Shown: positions 27,280 through 36,474 of the stretch, piece after piece
How the letters are laid out: every line of letters begins with the position of its first letter
Position numbering within the stretch: position 1 is the first letter of the stretch
Assembly (NCBI RefSeq): GCF_947491715.1
Contig: NZ_CANLKR010000026.1
Span: 19,974 to 83,973 of the forward strand
Length of the DNA: 64,000 bases
Source: an uncultured Shewanella sp.
GTDB taxonomy: Bacteria; Pseudomonadota; Gammaproteobacteria; Enterobacterales; Shewanellaceae
Reading direction: 5' to 3'
Made by a program: the position numbers and the translations under genes
The notes under the pieces: generated by a model
Databases searched by the model: none
Seen by the model: only the letters and a program-made list of their open reading frames with translations
What the model was told of the DNA's origin: nothing

Positions 27280-28259
27280 TGGCAGATGTAATGACAAACT
27301 TCTGGAGTTTGTGGGTTTGTATACTCACAACAGTGGTGATTTTAGGCTGTATCTTTTTATTGCGTGTGTGTACTAAAAACACCACAGGCGTAAAAGAAGG
27401 TGAGTCGATGGGTCACTCTTTTGATGGTATTGAAGAGCTTAATAATCCACTACCCAAGTGGTGGAGCTATATGTTCTACATTACTATTGTTTTCAGTGTA
27501 ATTTATTTAATCCTTTACCCTGGTATGGGGAACTATAAAGGCTTATTCAACTGGTCTAGCGCTAACCAAAGTGTTCGTACTCTTGAAGAGTCAAAAGCTG
27601 CTGTTATCCAAGCAGCGAAAGAAGGACGTTGGGTACAGTACGATCAAGAAGTTAAGCATGCTGATGAACAATTTGGCCCTATTTTCCAAGCTTATGCCGA
27701 TACGCCGCTTGAAGAATTAGTCAAAAATAAAGAAGCCCTTAAAGTTGGTGGTCGCCTTTTCTTGCAAAACTGTGCCATGTGTCATGGATCGGATGCGCGA
27801 GGCAGTAAAGGGTTCCCTAATTTGACCGATGACTCTTGGTTATATGGTGGTGATTTAGCCACCATTAAAACCACCATCATGAATGGCCGAAACGGTATGA
27901 TGCCTCCTAAAGGCGGACTGCCAATAGAAGATAGTGAAATTAAAGGCTTAGCCGAATACGTGGTGAAGCTATCCGGTCGTGAACATGATGCTGCTCTGGC
28001 TGCACAAGGTCAAGGTTCTTTCATGAAAGGCTGTTTTGCTTGTCACGGAATGGATGGTTCGGGTAATAAATTCATGGGAGCACCTAATCTCACTGATAAC
28101 GCTTGGTTATATGGTGGCAGTCGAGGTGCCATTGAACAAACCATTAAACACGGTCGCACCGGTGTGATGCCAGCGTGGAAAGAGGTATTGGGTGAGCAAA
28201 AGGTCCATGTGATCACCGCTTATGTTTACAGCTTGTCACATCAAGATGATAAAGAGTAA
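27279..28259 (+). CDS. ccoP: cbb3 oxidase dihaem cytochrome c subunit III
   Basis: A 326-residue subunit that receives electrons from soluble c cytochromes. Two membrane helices near the N-terminus (~5-30 and ~60-85) precede two haem c sites, CAMCH and CFACH, each followed by the repeated phrase PNLTDxxWLYGG, showing the two cytochrome domains are duplicated. Axial Met residues are in MMPPKGG and VMPAWK. The start overlaps the ccoQ stop by one base. A hairpin with a T-run follows and probably ends the ccoNOQP message. Confidence 0.98.
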   Translation: MADVMTNFWSLWVCILTTVVILGCIFLLRVCTKNTTGVKEGESMGHSFDGIEELNNPLPKWWSYMFYITIVFSVIYLILYPGMGNYKGLFNWSSANQSVRTLEESKAAVIQAAKEGRWVQYDQEVKHADEQFGPIFQAYADTPLEELVKNKEALKVGGRLFLQNCAMCHGSDARGSKGFPNLTDDSWLYGGDLATIKTTIMNGRNGMMPPKGGLPIEDSEIKGLAEYVVKLSGREHDAALAAQGQGSFMKGCFACHGMDGSGNKFMGAPNLTDNAWLYGGSRGAIEQTIKHGRTGVMPAWKEVLGEQKVHVITAYVYSLSHQDDKE

Positions 28260-28289
28260 CTAAGGCGCATTTTTATTTACGCCAAAGGA

Positions 28290-28325
28290 TAAGGCCTTCG
28301 ACATGACGTCGGGGGCTTTTTTTTA
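28290..28325 (+). terminator. Terminator after ccoP
   Basis: An imperfect stem, aaggccttcgac pairing with gtcgggggctt, is followed by eight Ts about 30 bases past the ccoP stop. Confidence 0.75.
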
Positions 28326-28413
28326 AGCAGCCGTTGTTATCAACATGCTGTTTTATTTGATATATATATTAATTATATCTTTGTTTTAACGTTATTTATA
28401 GAAGGATAGTATC

Positions 28414-28893
28414 ATGTCATCACCACAAGCCTGGTATAAGCAGTTCTGGCCTTGGTTTCTTATTGTTTTACCTTTGTGTGCGGTTGTCGCGAGTATTAAT
28501 CTCTTGATGCTGGCTATTGATAATAAAGATCCCTTAGTGTCGGATGACTATTATAAGGAAGGAAAAGCGATTAATTTAGATTTACGTAAAATTAAGCAAG
28601 CACAAAAATTAGGCATGAACTATGCCCTTAGATTTGATGATGAATATGTTGAAATTAAGCAAGAAGGTGGCGAGCAGTATTTAGCAGCCTTAAGTGTCGG
28701 CTTTTTTCACCCTACTATTGCCTCAAAAGATTTCAGTGAAATAGTGACTCCCGATGCGAATGGTATTTACCGTATTGAACTTAAACAAAATATTTCAGGC
28801 CCTTGGGAAGTCAGATTAGAAGGTTATGATCAATCATGGCGCATTCAAAAACGCTTAACCTTGGTTGATGATTCTGACTATTGGTTGAATTAA
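28414..28893 (+). CDS. fixH: FixH family cbb3 oxidase assembly protein
   Basis: A 159-residue membrane protein. The N-terminal helix with WPWFLIVLPLCAVVASINLLMLA followed by DDYYKEGKAIN is the FixH/CcoH signature. The rest is a periplasmic beta domain. FixH works with FixI in copper delivery to, or stability of, the oxidase. aaggat precedes the ATG. The stop is one base before the ccoI start, so they are coupled. The ccoG gene often found here in other bacteria is absent from this window. Confidence 0.93.
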   Translation: MSSPQAWYKQFWPWFLIVLPLCAVVASINLLMLAIDNKDPLVSDDYYKEGKAINLDLRKIKQAQKLGMNYALRFDDEYVEIKQEGGEQYLAALSVGFFHPTIASKDFSEIVTPDANGIYRIELKQNISGPWEVRLEGYDQSWRIQKRLTLVDDSDYWLN

Positions 28894-28894
28894 T

Positions 28895-31312
28895 ATGACG
28901 ACACAGACTCGCTGTTTTCACTGTGGTGAAGCCGTATTATCAGGCAAGCCGTTATATACCCGTATTCAACATAACGATGAAGCCATGTGCTGTCTTGGTT
29001 GCCAAGCTGTATCCCAAGCCATTGTTGACGCGGGTCTGTTAAACTATTACCAATTTAGAACAAAGCTTGGTACATCACAACAAAGTTTGATCCCCACCGA
29101 ACTTGCTCAATTTAGTGCGTATGATTTAGAAGAAGTACAAGAAGAATTTGTTTATCAACAAAATCAATTGAAACAAGTCTCTTTGACCATTGAGGGGATC
29201 ACTTGCGCCGCCTGTACTTGGCTCATTGAACATAAACTCAAACAACTTACTGGTATTAAAAGTGTTTCAGTCAACTCCACCACAGAGCGAGCGCTTATAT
29301 CTTGGGATCCTAAGCTGCTACAGTTAAGCGATATTTTAAACCAAATCACGTATATTGGTTATCAAGCTTATCCATTTCAAATCGATGAACAAGAAGTTAA
29401 CACCCAAAAAGAGAGTCGACAGTTTTTACTGCGCATAGGGCTAGCTGGTTTTGCCACTATGCAAGTGATGATGTTTGCCCTCGCCTTGTATTCTGGTTTT
29501 TTTACCGATTTAGACAATGAGTTTAGAGATTATTTTCGTTGGGTGAGCATGCTATTTGCCGCACCAGTTGTCTTTTATTCTGCTCAACCTTTTTATTTTA
29601 GCGCCATTCGTGCACTACTCATTGGTCGCGTGAATATGGATGTCTCTGTTAGCATCGCCATTTGTGGTGCTTACGTAGCCAGTTGCATTGAAACGATTAA
29701 TGGCAGCGGCGAAGTCTATTTTGAATCTGTCTCCATGTTCACCTTTTTCTTATTGCTTGGGCGGTATTTTGAGCAACATGCTCGGCAAAAAGCCTCGGTC
29801 AATGCCAGTAATTTGCACAAGCTCACACCACTTACCGCCAATAAGGTGAGTGATAATATAGTGACAGAAATTCCGGCTAAAAAATTAATATTAGGTGATA
29901 TCATTTTAATAAAACCGGGTGAAGTTGTCGCAGCAGATGGCAAGGTTACCAGCGGAAGCAGTAGTATTAATGAGTCCATGTTAACGGGTGAGTCCCTCCC
30001 TGTCATCAAAAAAAGAGATAGTCATGTTTTTGCTGGCACCATTAATATAGATCACCCTCTACACGTTGAAGTCACAGCGATTGGCCAAGCACAATTAGTT
30101 GCTGACATTATTCGTCTACAAGAAGTCGCCAGTAACAATAAGCCCAAAATCGCTTTATATGCCGATATGTTTTCAAATTATTTCACTGCAGGCGTATTAA
30201 TCCTTGCTGGATTCAGTTATCTCTTTTGGTCCTTTTATTCGCCCAGTGATGCGTTTTGGATCACGCTTTCTGTATTAGTAGCAACTTGCCCATGTGCCTT
30301 AGCTTTAGCGACGCCAACTGCCATTACCTGCAGCACGTCAATATTGACTCGAATGGGGATCATTAGTCGAAACAGTGATGCACTAGAAAAACTACCGCTC
30401 ATCGAACATGTGGTCTTTGATAAAACGGGTACCTTAACTTGTGGCACATTTTCTATTGATTCTGTAACACTGATTAACCAAGAAGACAGTACTATCCCCT
30501 CTTATGAAAAAGAAGATATTTTACACATTGCAGCGGCATTAGAAGCTCATTCATTACACCCTATTGCTTCTGCGTTTCGACCTTTTCAGCAACAGAATAT
30601 TATCGCGAGTCAATGTGAAAACACAGTGGGTCTGGGTATTTCTGGGTCCATCAATGGTAAGTATTTCAAATTAGGCAGTGCTGAATTTGTAGGTGCTCAA
30701 CAAGAGTCAAAGACGTTAGAAACAGGCCAAACTATCTGGCTGAGTAAAAATCATCGGCTGGTGGCATCTATTGTCCTGAGTGACACCTTACGAATTGATG
30801 CAATCGACACCATCAAACAATTGAAGCTTCTAGGTTGCAAAGTCAGTATGGCCACTGGCGCTGATGGCCCACAGGTAAAGGTACTTGCAGAAAAATTAAA
30901 TATTACGGATGTGCATCAAGGATTAAAGCCTGAGCAAAAATTGAAGTTAGTGCGCAAGTTTCAACAAGGAGCTCATGTCGCCATGTTTGGCGATGGAGTC
31001 AATGATGCGCCGGTATTAGCGGGCGCCAATATGTCCATTGCAATGGGCAGCGGCGCGGCAATCACTAAAAGCAGTGCTGATTTGATCCTGTTAGGCGATC
31101 ATCTTTCTCGTTTTAATGATGCCATCAAGGTGGCTAAAAAAACCAAAACCATTATTCAACAAAATTTACTTTGGGCATTGGGTTATAATGTCCTCATTAT
31201 TCCGCTTGCATTATCGGGCCACCTCCTTCCCTATGTGGCAGCTCTTGGTATGTCAGCCAGCTCCCTGATTGTTGTGTTTAACAGTTTGCGATTATTAAAG
31301 GCTAAAGTATGA
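28895..31312 (+). CDS. ccoI: Copper P1B-type ATPase for cbb3 maturation (CcoI/FixI)
   Basis: An 805-residue copper-translocating ATPase of the FixI/CopA2 class, which exports copper for assembly of the oxidase CuB centre. The N-terminal Cys-rich segment (CFHCG, CCLGCQ) is followed by a heavy-metal domain with GITCAACTW. The membrane metal site is CPCALA, the phosphorylation site DKTGTLT, the hinge GDGVNDAP and the phosphatase site LTGES. About eight membrane helices are predicted. The last codons overlap ccoS by four bases (ATGA), a coupled arrangement. Confidence 0.97.
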   Translation: MTTQTRCFHCGEAVLSGKPLYTRIQHNDEAMCCLGCQAVSQAIVDAGLLNYYQFRTKLGTSQQSLIPTELAQFSAYDLEEVQEEFVYQQNQLKQVSLTIEGITCAACTWLIEHKLKQLTGIKSVSVNSTTERALISWDPKLLQLSDILNQITYIGYQAYPFQIDEQEVNTQKESRQFLLRIGLAGFATMQVMMFALALYSGFFTDLDNEFRDYFRWVSMLFAAPVVFYSAQPFYFSAIRALLIGRVNMDVSVSIAICGAYVASCIETINGSGEVYFESVSMFTFFLLLGRYFEQHARQKASVNASNLHKLTPLTANKVSDNIVTEIPAKKLILGDIILIKPGEVVAADGKVTSGSSSINESMLTGESLPVIKKRDSHVFAGTINIDHPLHVEVTAIGQAQLVADIIRLQEVASNNKPKIALYADMFSNYFTAGVLILAGFSYLFWSFYSPSDAFWITLSVLVATCPCALALATPTAITCSTSILTRMGIISRNSDALEKLPLIEHVVFDKTGTLTCGTFSIDSVTLINQEDSTIPSYEKEDILHIAAALEAHSLHPIASAFRPFQQQNIIASQCENTVGLGISGSINGKYFKLGSAEFVGAQQESKTLETGQTIWLSKNHRLVASIVLSDTLRIDAIDTIKQLKLLGCKVSMATGADGPQVKVLAEKLNITDVHQGLKPEQKLKLVRKFQQGAHVAMFGDGVNDAPVLAGANMSIAMGSGAAITKSSADLILLGDHLSRFNDAIKVAKKTKTIIQQNLLWALGYNVLIIPLALSGHLLPYVAALGMSASSLIVVFNSLRLLKAKV

Positions 31313-31518
31313 GTATTATTTATGTGTTAATTCCCATTGCGATTATTTTTGTTATTATTGCGATATGCGTCTTTTTTTGGGCTGTACGTTCCGATCAATT
31401 TGACGATCTAGAAAAACAAAGTGTATCGATCTTATTTGATGATGAGCCGACTAAAGTACACTCAGAGCACGATGATATCATTCAATCCCTTAAAAACATC
31501 GAGGGAGAAAAGACTTAA
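31309..31518 (+). CDS. ccoS: cbb3 oxidase maturation protein CcoS
   Basis: A 69-residue protein with one N-terminal helix and the CcoS signature FFWAVRSDQFDDLEKQS followed by an acidic segment. CcoS is needed for insertion of cofactors into CcoN. It overlaps ccoI at its start and the next gene at its stop, which fits a tightly coupled fixH-ccoI-ccoS-TauE unit. Confidence 0.96.
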   Translation: MSIIYVLIPIAIIFVIIAICVFFWAVRSDQFDDLEKQSVSILFDDEPTKVHSEHDDIIQSLKNIEGEKT

Positions 31519-32246
31519 TGAATGAGTATGGTATTGCCGCTGCTTTCATCGTCGGACTCATGGGAGCGGCCCATTGTGTCGGAATGTGTGCTGGTATTGT
31601 CGGAGCACTGTCTAGCCAACAAGCCAAACATAACACCTTAAGCGGTTCACTCAATCATCGCAAACCATCTAGCTCACCTTTTGCGAGGCAATTAAGCCTT
31701 GTATTAAGTTATAACTTGGGGCGGATCGGCAGTTATACCCTTGCAGGTGCTGTTGTTGGTGGATTTTCCAGTGGCCTTGGATTGCTCTTTAATATTGATG
31801 CATACCTGCTCTTTTTACGCGCCATTGCAGGCTTGATGATGGTAGCCACTGGGCTTTATATTGCTCAGTTTTGGACTGGCGTGATGAAAGTGGAATATAT
31901 CGGAAAATTTATTTGGCGAGGATTAGCACCCATTGCACAGAAATTTATTCCTGTTCAGACTCCGCCTCAAGCTATTATTGCTGGAGTGCTTTGGGGCTGG
32001 CTGCCCTGCGGATTAGTCTATAGCACGTTAACATGGTCTGTTGCCGCCAATTCAGCCCTTGAAGGCGGGCTTATTATGCTGGCTTTTGGGCTTGGTACCT
32101 TGCCGGCTTTACTGAGTATGGGGATGGCGGCAAAACAACTCAGTTATTGGGTTCAACAAAAATCAGTCCGAAGACTCAGTGGGATCATACTCATGGTATT
32201 TGGTGCACAGACCTTATATATCGCTTTGGCACAATATCTTCATTAG
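31518..32246 (+). CDS. TauE/SafE / DsbD_2-like membrane protein, probable copper role
   Basis: A 242-residue integral membrane protein with about six helices. Two conserved motifs mark the group: AAHCVGMCAGIVGAL in helix 1 and WGWLPCGLVYSTLTW in the middle. Such proteins are annotated as sulfite exporters, but their cysteine motifs and constant place after ccoS suggest copper or redox transfer during oxidase maturation. The ATG overlaps the ccoS stop codon. A long inverted repeat follows about 60 bp downstream. Confidence 0.85.
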   Translation: MNEYGIAAAFIVGLMGAAHCVGMCAGIVGALSSQQAKHNTLSGSLNHRKPSSSPFARQLSLVLSYNLGRIGSYTLAGAVVGGFSSGLGLLFNIDAYLLFLRAIAGLMMVATGLYIAQFWTGVMKVEYIGKFIWRGLAPIAQKFIPVQTPPQAIIAGVLWGWLPCGLVYSTLTWSVAANSALEGGLIMLAFGLGTLPALLSMGMAAKQLSYWVQQKSVRRLSGIILMVFGAQTLYIALAQYLH

Positions 32247-32303
32247 TTTCTTCATTAATTGTCCTGCTTTCAAATTCTTTGCACGTCTACCAATGTCTAT
32301 TTC

Positions 32304-32342
32304 CCTAGAGTAACTGAAGGTTCTACCTTTGGTTACTCTAGG
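32304..32342. terminator. Inverted repeat between the TauE-like gene and fnr
   Basis: Outer arms cctagagtaac (32304-32314) and gttactctagg (32332-32342) are exact, with an inner stem aaggt / acctt, giving a long hairpin. There is no T-run, so it may be a processing site or attenuator as well as a terminator. Confidence 0.55.
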
Positions 32343-32436
32343 CTAGCTTTAGGATACTTCCCTATTTTTCATTATGCTTACTTTTGAAGCGATCAATATC
32401 ACACTATCCTTATAAAAAGTAGGGTATTATGGAATA

Positions 32437-33213
32437 ATGATGTTCAATGATAAAATTTACGGATGTAAGTTAATGAAAACTGCCAATAATCAAGCCTGTC
32501 GAAAAGCCACATCGACCTTACATTGCCATGATTGTAGTATGGCTGAATTGTGTATTCCTTTTAGCTTAAATCATCAAGAACTCGATTTACTTGACAATAT
32601 TATTGAACGTAAAAAGCCCATTCAAAAGGGCGAACAGATCATAAAAGCAGGAGAGCCTTTACGGTCTTTATATGCTTTACGTTCAGGTACATTAAAAAGC
32701 TACACCATAACAGAACAAGGTGACGAACAAATCACAGGATTTCATCTTGCAGGCGATGTCATCGGTTTCGATAGTATTTATTCAGGTATTCATCAAAGTT
32801 TTTCACAAGCACTCGAAACAGCGATGGTCTGTGAAATCCCCTATTCGACCTTAGATACATTATCGGGTACGCTACCTAAACTGAGACAGCAAGTGATGCG
32901 ATTAATGAGCAATGAGATCCAAAGCGATCAAGAAATGATTTTATTGCTCAGTAAGAAAAATGCCGAGGAACGCTTAGCCACCTTTTTAAGTCAGCTTGCT
33001 CGACGTTTTAGCGAACGTGGCTTTTCTCAAAAAGCCTATCGTCTAGTTATGACAAGAGGTGATATTGGTAATTATCTTGGCTTAACTGTTGAGACGATCA
33101 GCCGTCTCCTTGGCCGCTTCCAAAAAGCCAATATGCTTCAAGTCCAAGGAAAAGATATCTCAATCATAGATTTCGATGCACTCAATAAACTTGCTGGAGA
33201 CAATAAAAGATAA
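32437..33213 (+). CDS. fnr: Oxygen-sensing transcription regulator FNR (EtrA)
   Basis: A CRP/FNR regulator of up to 258 residues. The iron-sulfur cysteines are in the N-terminal cluster ACRKATSTLHCHDCSMAELC and the internal ETAMVCEIPY. The cyclic-nucleotide-type barrel spans ~40-160 and the DNA-binding helix is in GDIGNYLGLTVETISRLLGRF, which carries the E-x-x-S-R contacts for TTGAT half-sites. The start is uncertain: ATG at 32437 or at 32473. It activates anaerobic and microaerobic genes, very likely including ccoNOQP, which has a perfect site. uspE follows, as in Shewanella and Escherichia. Confidence 0.96.
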   Translation: MMFNDKIYGCKLMKTANNQACRKATSTLHCHDCSMAELCIPFSLNHQELDLLDNIIERKKPIQKGEQIIKAGEPLRSLYALRSGTLKSYTITEQGDEQITGFHLAGDVIGFDSIYSGIHQSFSQALETAMVCEIPYSTLDTLSGTLPKLRQQVMRLMSNEIQSDQEMILLLSKKNAEERLATFLSQLARRFSERGFSQKAYRLVMTRGDIGNYLGLTVETISRLLGRFQKANMLQVQGKDISIIDFDALNKLAGDNKR

Positions 33214-33319
33214 GATAAAGCACGCAGAAAATGGATCTCAAGCTTAGCTTTATCTACAGTAATATCATTCAAACTCGATTTAATCACGCTATGACAGCGC
33301 AGCTTAGGAGGAAAATATC

Positions 33320-34252
33320 ATGACGGAATATCAAAAACTTCTCGTCGTTATCGATCCAACCACGGATACTCAAGTCGCGCTGGCAAGAGCGCTTGAACTT
33401 TCTACCCCTAATTCAGCCAGTATTACTGTTTTTCTCTCTATTTACGATTTTTCCTATGAAATGACCTCCATTGTCTCTCATCAAGAGAGAGAAGCAATGA
33501 GAGCTGGGGTGATCAGCCAACGTAAAGCTTGGTTAGAAGGTATACTGACGCAATATCATCAAGAAGGGATCACAATTAACACCAATGTGGTTTGGCATAA
33601 TCGTCCTTTTGAAAGCATTATTCTTTATGCTATTCAAGGACAATATGATCTTATCGTAAAAGGCACCCATGAACACGACAAATTTAAATCGGTGATTTTC
33701 ACTCCTACCGATTGGCATTTAATGCGTAAAGCCCCTATTCCTGTATTATTGGTAAAAGATCATGATTGGCCTGTTCAGGGAAAAATTTTATGCGCAATTA
33801 ATGTCGGCTCTGAAGATGAGGCTCATCAAGCGCTGAATAATAAAATTATTGAACATGCCAACCAGCTAGCTGCGCAATTTAATGCTCAAGTCCATCTCGT
33901 CAATGGTTATCCAGGCACACCGGTCAATCTGGCAATAGAATTGCCGGATTTTGACAGTTATGCTTATACTGAGACTCTACGTATGCAGCATGAACAAAGA
34001 GTTCATTTCCTTGCCAGTCATCATGCCATCGCAACGGATTGTTGCCATGTTGTCGAAGGGTTAGCTGAAGATGTGATCCCCGATATTGCTAAGCAAATTG
34101 ATGCCGAGTTGGTCATATTAGGCACCGTCGGGCGAACAGGCTTTTCAGCGGCCCTGATTGGTAATACGGCGGAACATGTCATTGATAGCTTAAATTGTGA
34201 TTTATTAGCCATTAAGCCAGATGGTTATCGCTCACCTTTAGCGGATGATTAA
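33320..34252 (+). CDS. uspE: Universal stress protein E
   Basis: A 310-residue protein made of two tandem Usp domains (~1-150 and ~155-305), the UspE form. The first starts YQKLLVVIDPTTD, and the second ends LVILGTVGRTGFSAALIGNTAEHVID, close to a nucleotide-binding Usp loop. UspE is linked to stress resistance and cell aggregation. taggaggaaa gives a strong ribosome site. It follows fnr by 106 bp and is closed by a hairpin. Confidence 0.95.
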   Translation: MTEYQKLLVVIDPTTDTQVALARALELSTPNSASITVFLSIYDFSYEMTSIVSHQEREAMRAGVISQRKAWLEGILTQYHQEGITINTNVVWHNRPFESIILYAIQGQYDLIVKGTHEHDKFKSVIFTPTDWHLMRKAPIPVLLVKDHDWPVQGKILCAINVGSEDEAHQALNNKIIEHANQLAAQFNAQVHLVNGYPGTPVNLAIELPDFDSYAYTETLRMQHEQRVHFLASHHAIATDCCHVVEGLAEDVIPDIAKQIDAELVILGTVGRTGFSAALIGNTAEHVIDSLNCDLLAIKPDGYRSPLADD

Positions 34253-34263
34253 ATAACGCGCCG

Positions 34264-34295
34264 AGAAGGGCTTTCCCCCTCTATAAAGCCCTTCT
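34264..34295 (+). terminator. Terminator after uspE
   Basis: Exact 11-bp arms agaagggcttt (34264-34274) and aaagcccttct (34285-34295), beginning 12 bases past the uspE stop. Confidence 0.75.
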
Positions 34296-34407
34296 ATCCT
34301 ACTCCCTCAAAGACTCACTGATTTCATCCTTCGCTGGTGGACGAGCAAAAAATGAAAACAAAATAGCGATATTGGTCTCTTCTGGCCCTTTCATTTTCGA
34401 CAGATTT

Positions 34408-35166
34408 TCAACGTAAAGGCATTAAAATCTGTTTTACATGAGATAATAGTGCTTGTGGGTGTTTATCGATAAAGAAATGATCACCTTGAAGATATTGTAA
34501 TGTCGCCTTAGCACTCGTTAATTCTTGCCAAGCAAGTAGCTGATGTTCGCTAATATCATCATCACATCCACTGAAAATATGTATTGGACACATTATTGCT
34601 TCACCGTTAGCGACATAAGACTCTGCAATCGAAAAATCGGCCTTAAGCATAGGGTATAAGAATGACATAAGCTCTTCATGTTGCAACACTGCACTAGAAG
34701 TGCCATTTAATTTCTTTAGTTCATGCACAAATTCAGGTTGTTCAAGGTGGGCGATATTGGGTTTATGACTCAACACATGGGGCGCTCGGCTGCCCGAGGC
34801 TATCAACGCCTTAGGCAAAGGCTTATCCTGTACTTGTAGTTGTAAAGCCAATTCAAAACCCACTCGACTACCTAAACTATGGCCAAAAAAAACATAAGGT
34901 TTTTCAGTTAGAAAATGAATATTTTTCATCAGTTCACTGATTAAGTGTTCCATTTTTACCAACAGTGGCTCATCAATACGTGTGGCTCTCCCAGGCGGCT
35001 GAAAATACACTAATTCAATGTCATTCGGTAAAAAATATTGCCACTGCTTAAAGATTGCGGCGCTACCGCCAGCATAAGGAAAACAAAACAGTCTCAAACG
35101 CGCATTTGGCCGACTATGGGGTAAAATAAAACAAGACTGTGACACCAAAACACAAACCTTAATCAT
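34408..35166 (-). CDS. Type II thioesterase (alpha/beta hydrolase)
   Basis: A 252-residue enzyme of the GrsT / SrfD family, which removes wrong acyl groups from carrier proteins of non-ribosomal peptide or polyketide synthases. The start FCFPYAGGSAAIF and PPGRATR are family marks. The catalytic Ser97 is in FFGHSLGS, the acid in IFSGCDDDI and the His in LQGDHFF. No synthase or carrier protein is in the window, so it is an orphan that may serve a cluster elsewhere. It is placed between uspE and ttcA, on the opposite strand, interrupting the usual order. Confidence 0.9.
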   Translation of the reverse strand: MIKVCVLVSQSCFILPHSRPNARLRLFCFPYAGGSAAIFKQWQYFLPNDIELVYFQPPGRATRIDEPLLVKMEHLISELMKNIHFLTEKPYVFFGHSLGSRVGFELALQLQVQDKPLPKALIASGSRAPHVLSHKPNIAHLEQPEFVHELKKLNGTSSAVLQHEELMSFLYPMLKADFSIAESYVANGEAIMCPIHIFSGCDDDISEHQLLAWQELTSAKATLQYLQGDHFFIDKHPQALLSHVKQILMPLR

Positions 35167-35361
35167 GAAAAGAGATAAAAAATAACCTGAGAGACTGATT
35201 TAAACAAGCATAATGGCTTTCTCATCGATTAAAAATAATTTATTTTCTATAAACTCATTCGCTTTTAGGAAAAATCAAAAGTAAAAAGTCATTAAGCTTT
35301 ACCCTTAAGCTTGAAACTGGAATAATATGCGCCTTAAATTGACCGCAATGAAGTATGTTTT

Positions 35362-36303
35362 ATGTCTGAAGAAAAATCACCCAAGCACATCACTCGAATC
35401 AATAAGTTGCGTAAACGTTTACGTCGTGAAGTGGGCAATGCTATCGCCGATTACACTATGATTGAAGAGGGAGATACGGTTATGTGCTGCCTGTCTGGCG
35501 GAAAAGACAGTTATGCGATGCTAGACATCCTACTGAATTTGCAAAAGCGGGCCCCAATTACATTCAATATTGTGGCAGTCAATTTAGATCAAAAGCAACC
35601 AGGTTTTCCTGAAGAGGTATTACCTCGCTATCTAGATGCATTAGGTGTGCCTTATCATATTTTAGAAAAAGACACTTATTCTATCGTCATGGATAAAGTA
35701 CCAGAAGGTAAAACAACCTGCTCATTATGCTCACGTTTACGCCGTGGAACCTTATATGGGTTTGCTCAAAAAATTGGCGCCACAAAGATTGCCCTTGGGC
35801 ATCATCGAGATGACATTATTGAAACCTTGTTTTTAAATATGTTTTTTGGTGGAAAGATGAAAGCCATGCCACCTAAGTTATTGTCTGACGATAAAGCCAA
35901 TATGGTGATCCGCCCCTTAGCATATTGCCGTGAAAAAGACATCGCAGAATATGCCGAATTAAGTGAATTCCCCATCATTCCCTGTAATTTATGCGGCTCA
36001 CAAGAAAACCTTAAACGAGCAGCCGTTAAGGATATGCTTAAACAATGGGATAAAGATCATCCCGGCAGAATTGAAACCATATTCACTGCCATGCAAAATA
36101 CCGCACCTTCTCAAGGTGTTGATAGAGAACAGTTTGATTTCCTAGCACTCAAACGAGATGATAGCATTGTCGCTTCTGGTGATGTTGCTGAAGCTTCGCT
36201 TCCTGCTTTTGATTTTCTTGACGTATCCAACAGCGGCCACATTAATCTTGATAAACATGCTGGCGAACGAATTGATACTGTTAACACTTACACACCTAAA
36301 TAA
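35362..36303 (+). CDS. ttcA: tRNA 2-thiocytidine synthetase
   Basis: A 313-residue enzyme that thiolates cytidine 32 of certain tRNAs using ATP and an iron-sulfur cluster. The PP-loop SGGKDSYAML lies at about residues 45-54, and the two CxxC motifs are TTCSLCSRLRRG and IPCNLCGSQEN. The last ~35 residues are less conserved. A hairpin closes the gene. It ends the conserved cco-fnr-uspE-ttcA block. Confidence 0.97.
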   Translation: MSEEKSPKHITRINKLRKRLRREVGNAIADYTMIEEGDTVMCCLSGGKDSYAMLDILLNLQKRAPITFNIVAVNLDQKQPGFPEEVLPRYLDALGVPYHILEKDTYSIVMDKVPEGKTTCSLCSRLRRGTLYGFAQKIGATKIALGHHRDDIIETLFLNMFFGGKMKAMPPKLLSDDKANMVIRPLAYCREKDIAEYAELSEFPIIPCNLCGSQENLKRAAVKDMLKQWDKDHPGRIETIFTAMQNTAPSQGVDREQFDFLALKRDDSIVASGDVAEASLPAFDFLDVSNSGHINLDKHAGERIDTVNTYTPK

Positions 36304-36327
36304 CGATAGCGCTCAAACAGCATTATC

Positions 36328-36358
36328 AACAGAACTTAACATCTTTTTAAGTTCTGTT
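36328..36358. terminator. Bidirectional terminator between ttcA and the FHA gene
   Basis: Exact 12-bp arms aacagaacttaa (36328-36339) and ttaagttctgtt (36347-36358), placed between converging genes. Confidence 0.8.
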
Positions 36359-36474
36359 AGGGGTCAAAAATAAACCTGTTGTCCCATGCTTAGCTGCTTA
36401 TATATATTTTAAGTAAAAATTAGAATGTAGGTAGCGATTTTATGTGTGGCACGAGCCATAGCCAAAAGAAAGTA

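Noticed and set aside
28357..28372. FNR-like TTGAT...ATTAA upstream of fixH
   Set aside because: The spacer is six bases, not four, and one half-site is mismatched; the sequence is simple AT repeat.
32384..32397. Possible FNR autoregulatory site before fnr (ttgaagcgatcaa)
   Set aside because: One half-site is degenerate and the spacing is one base short.
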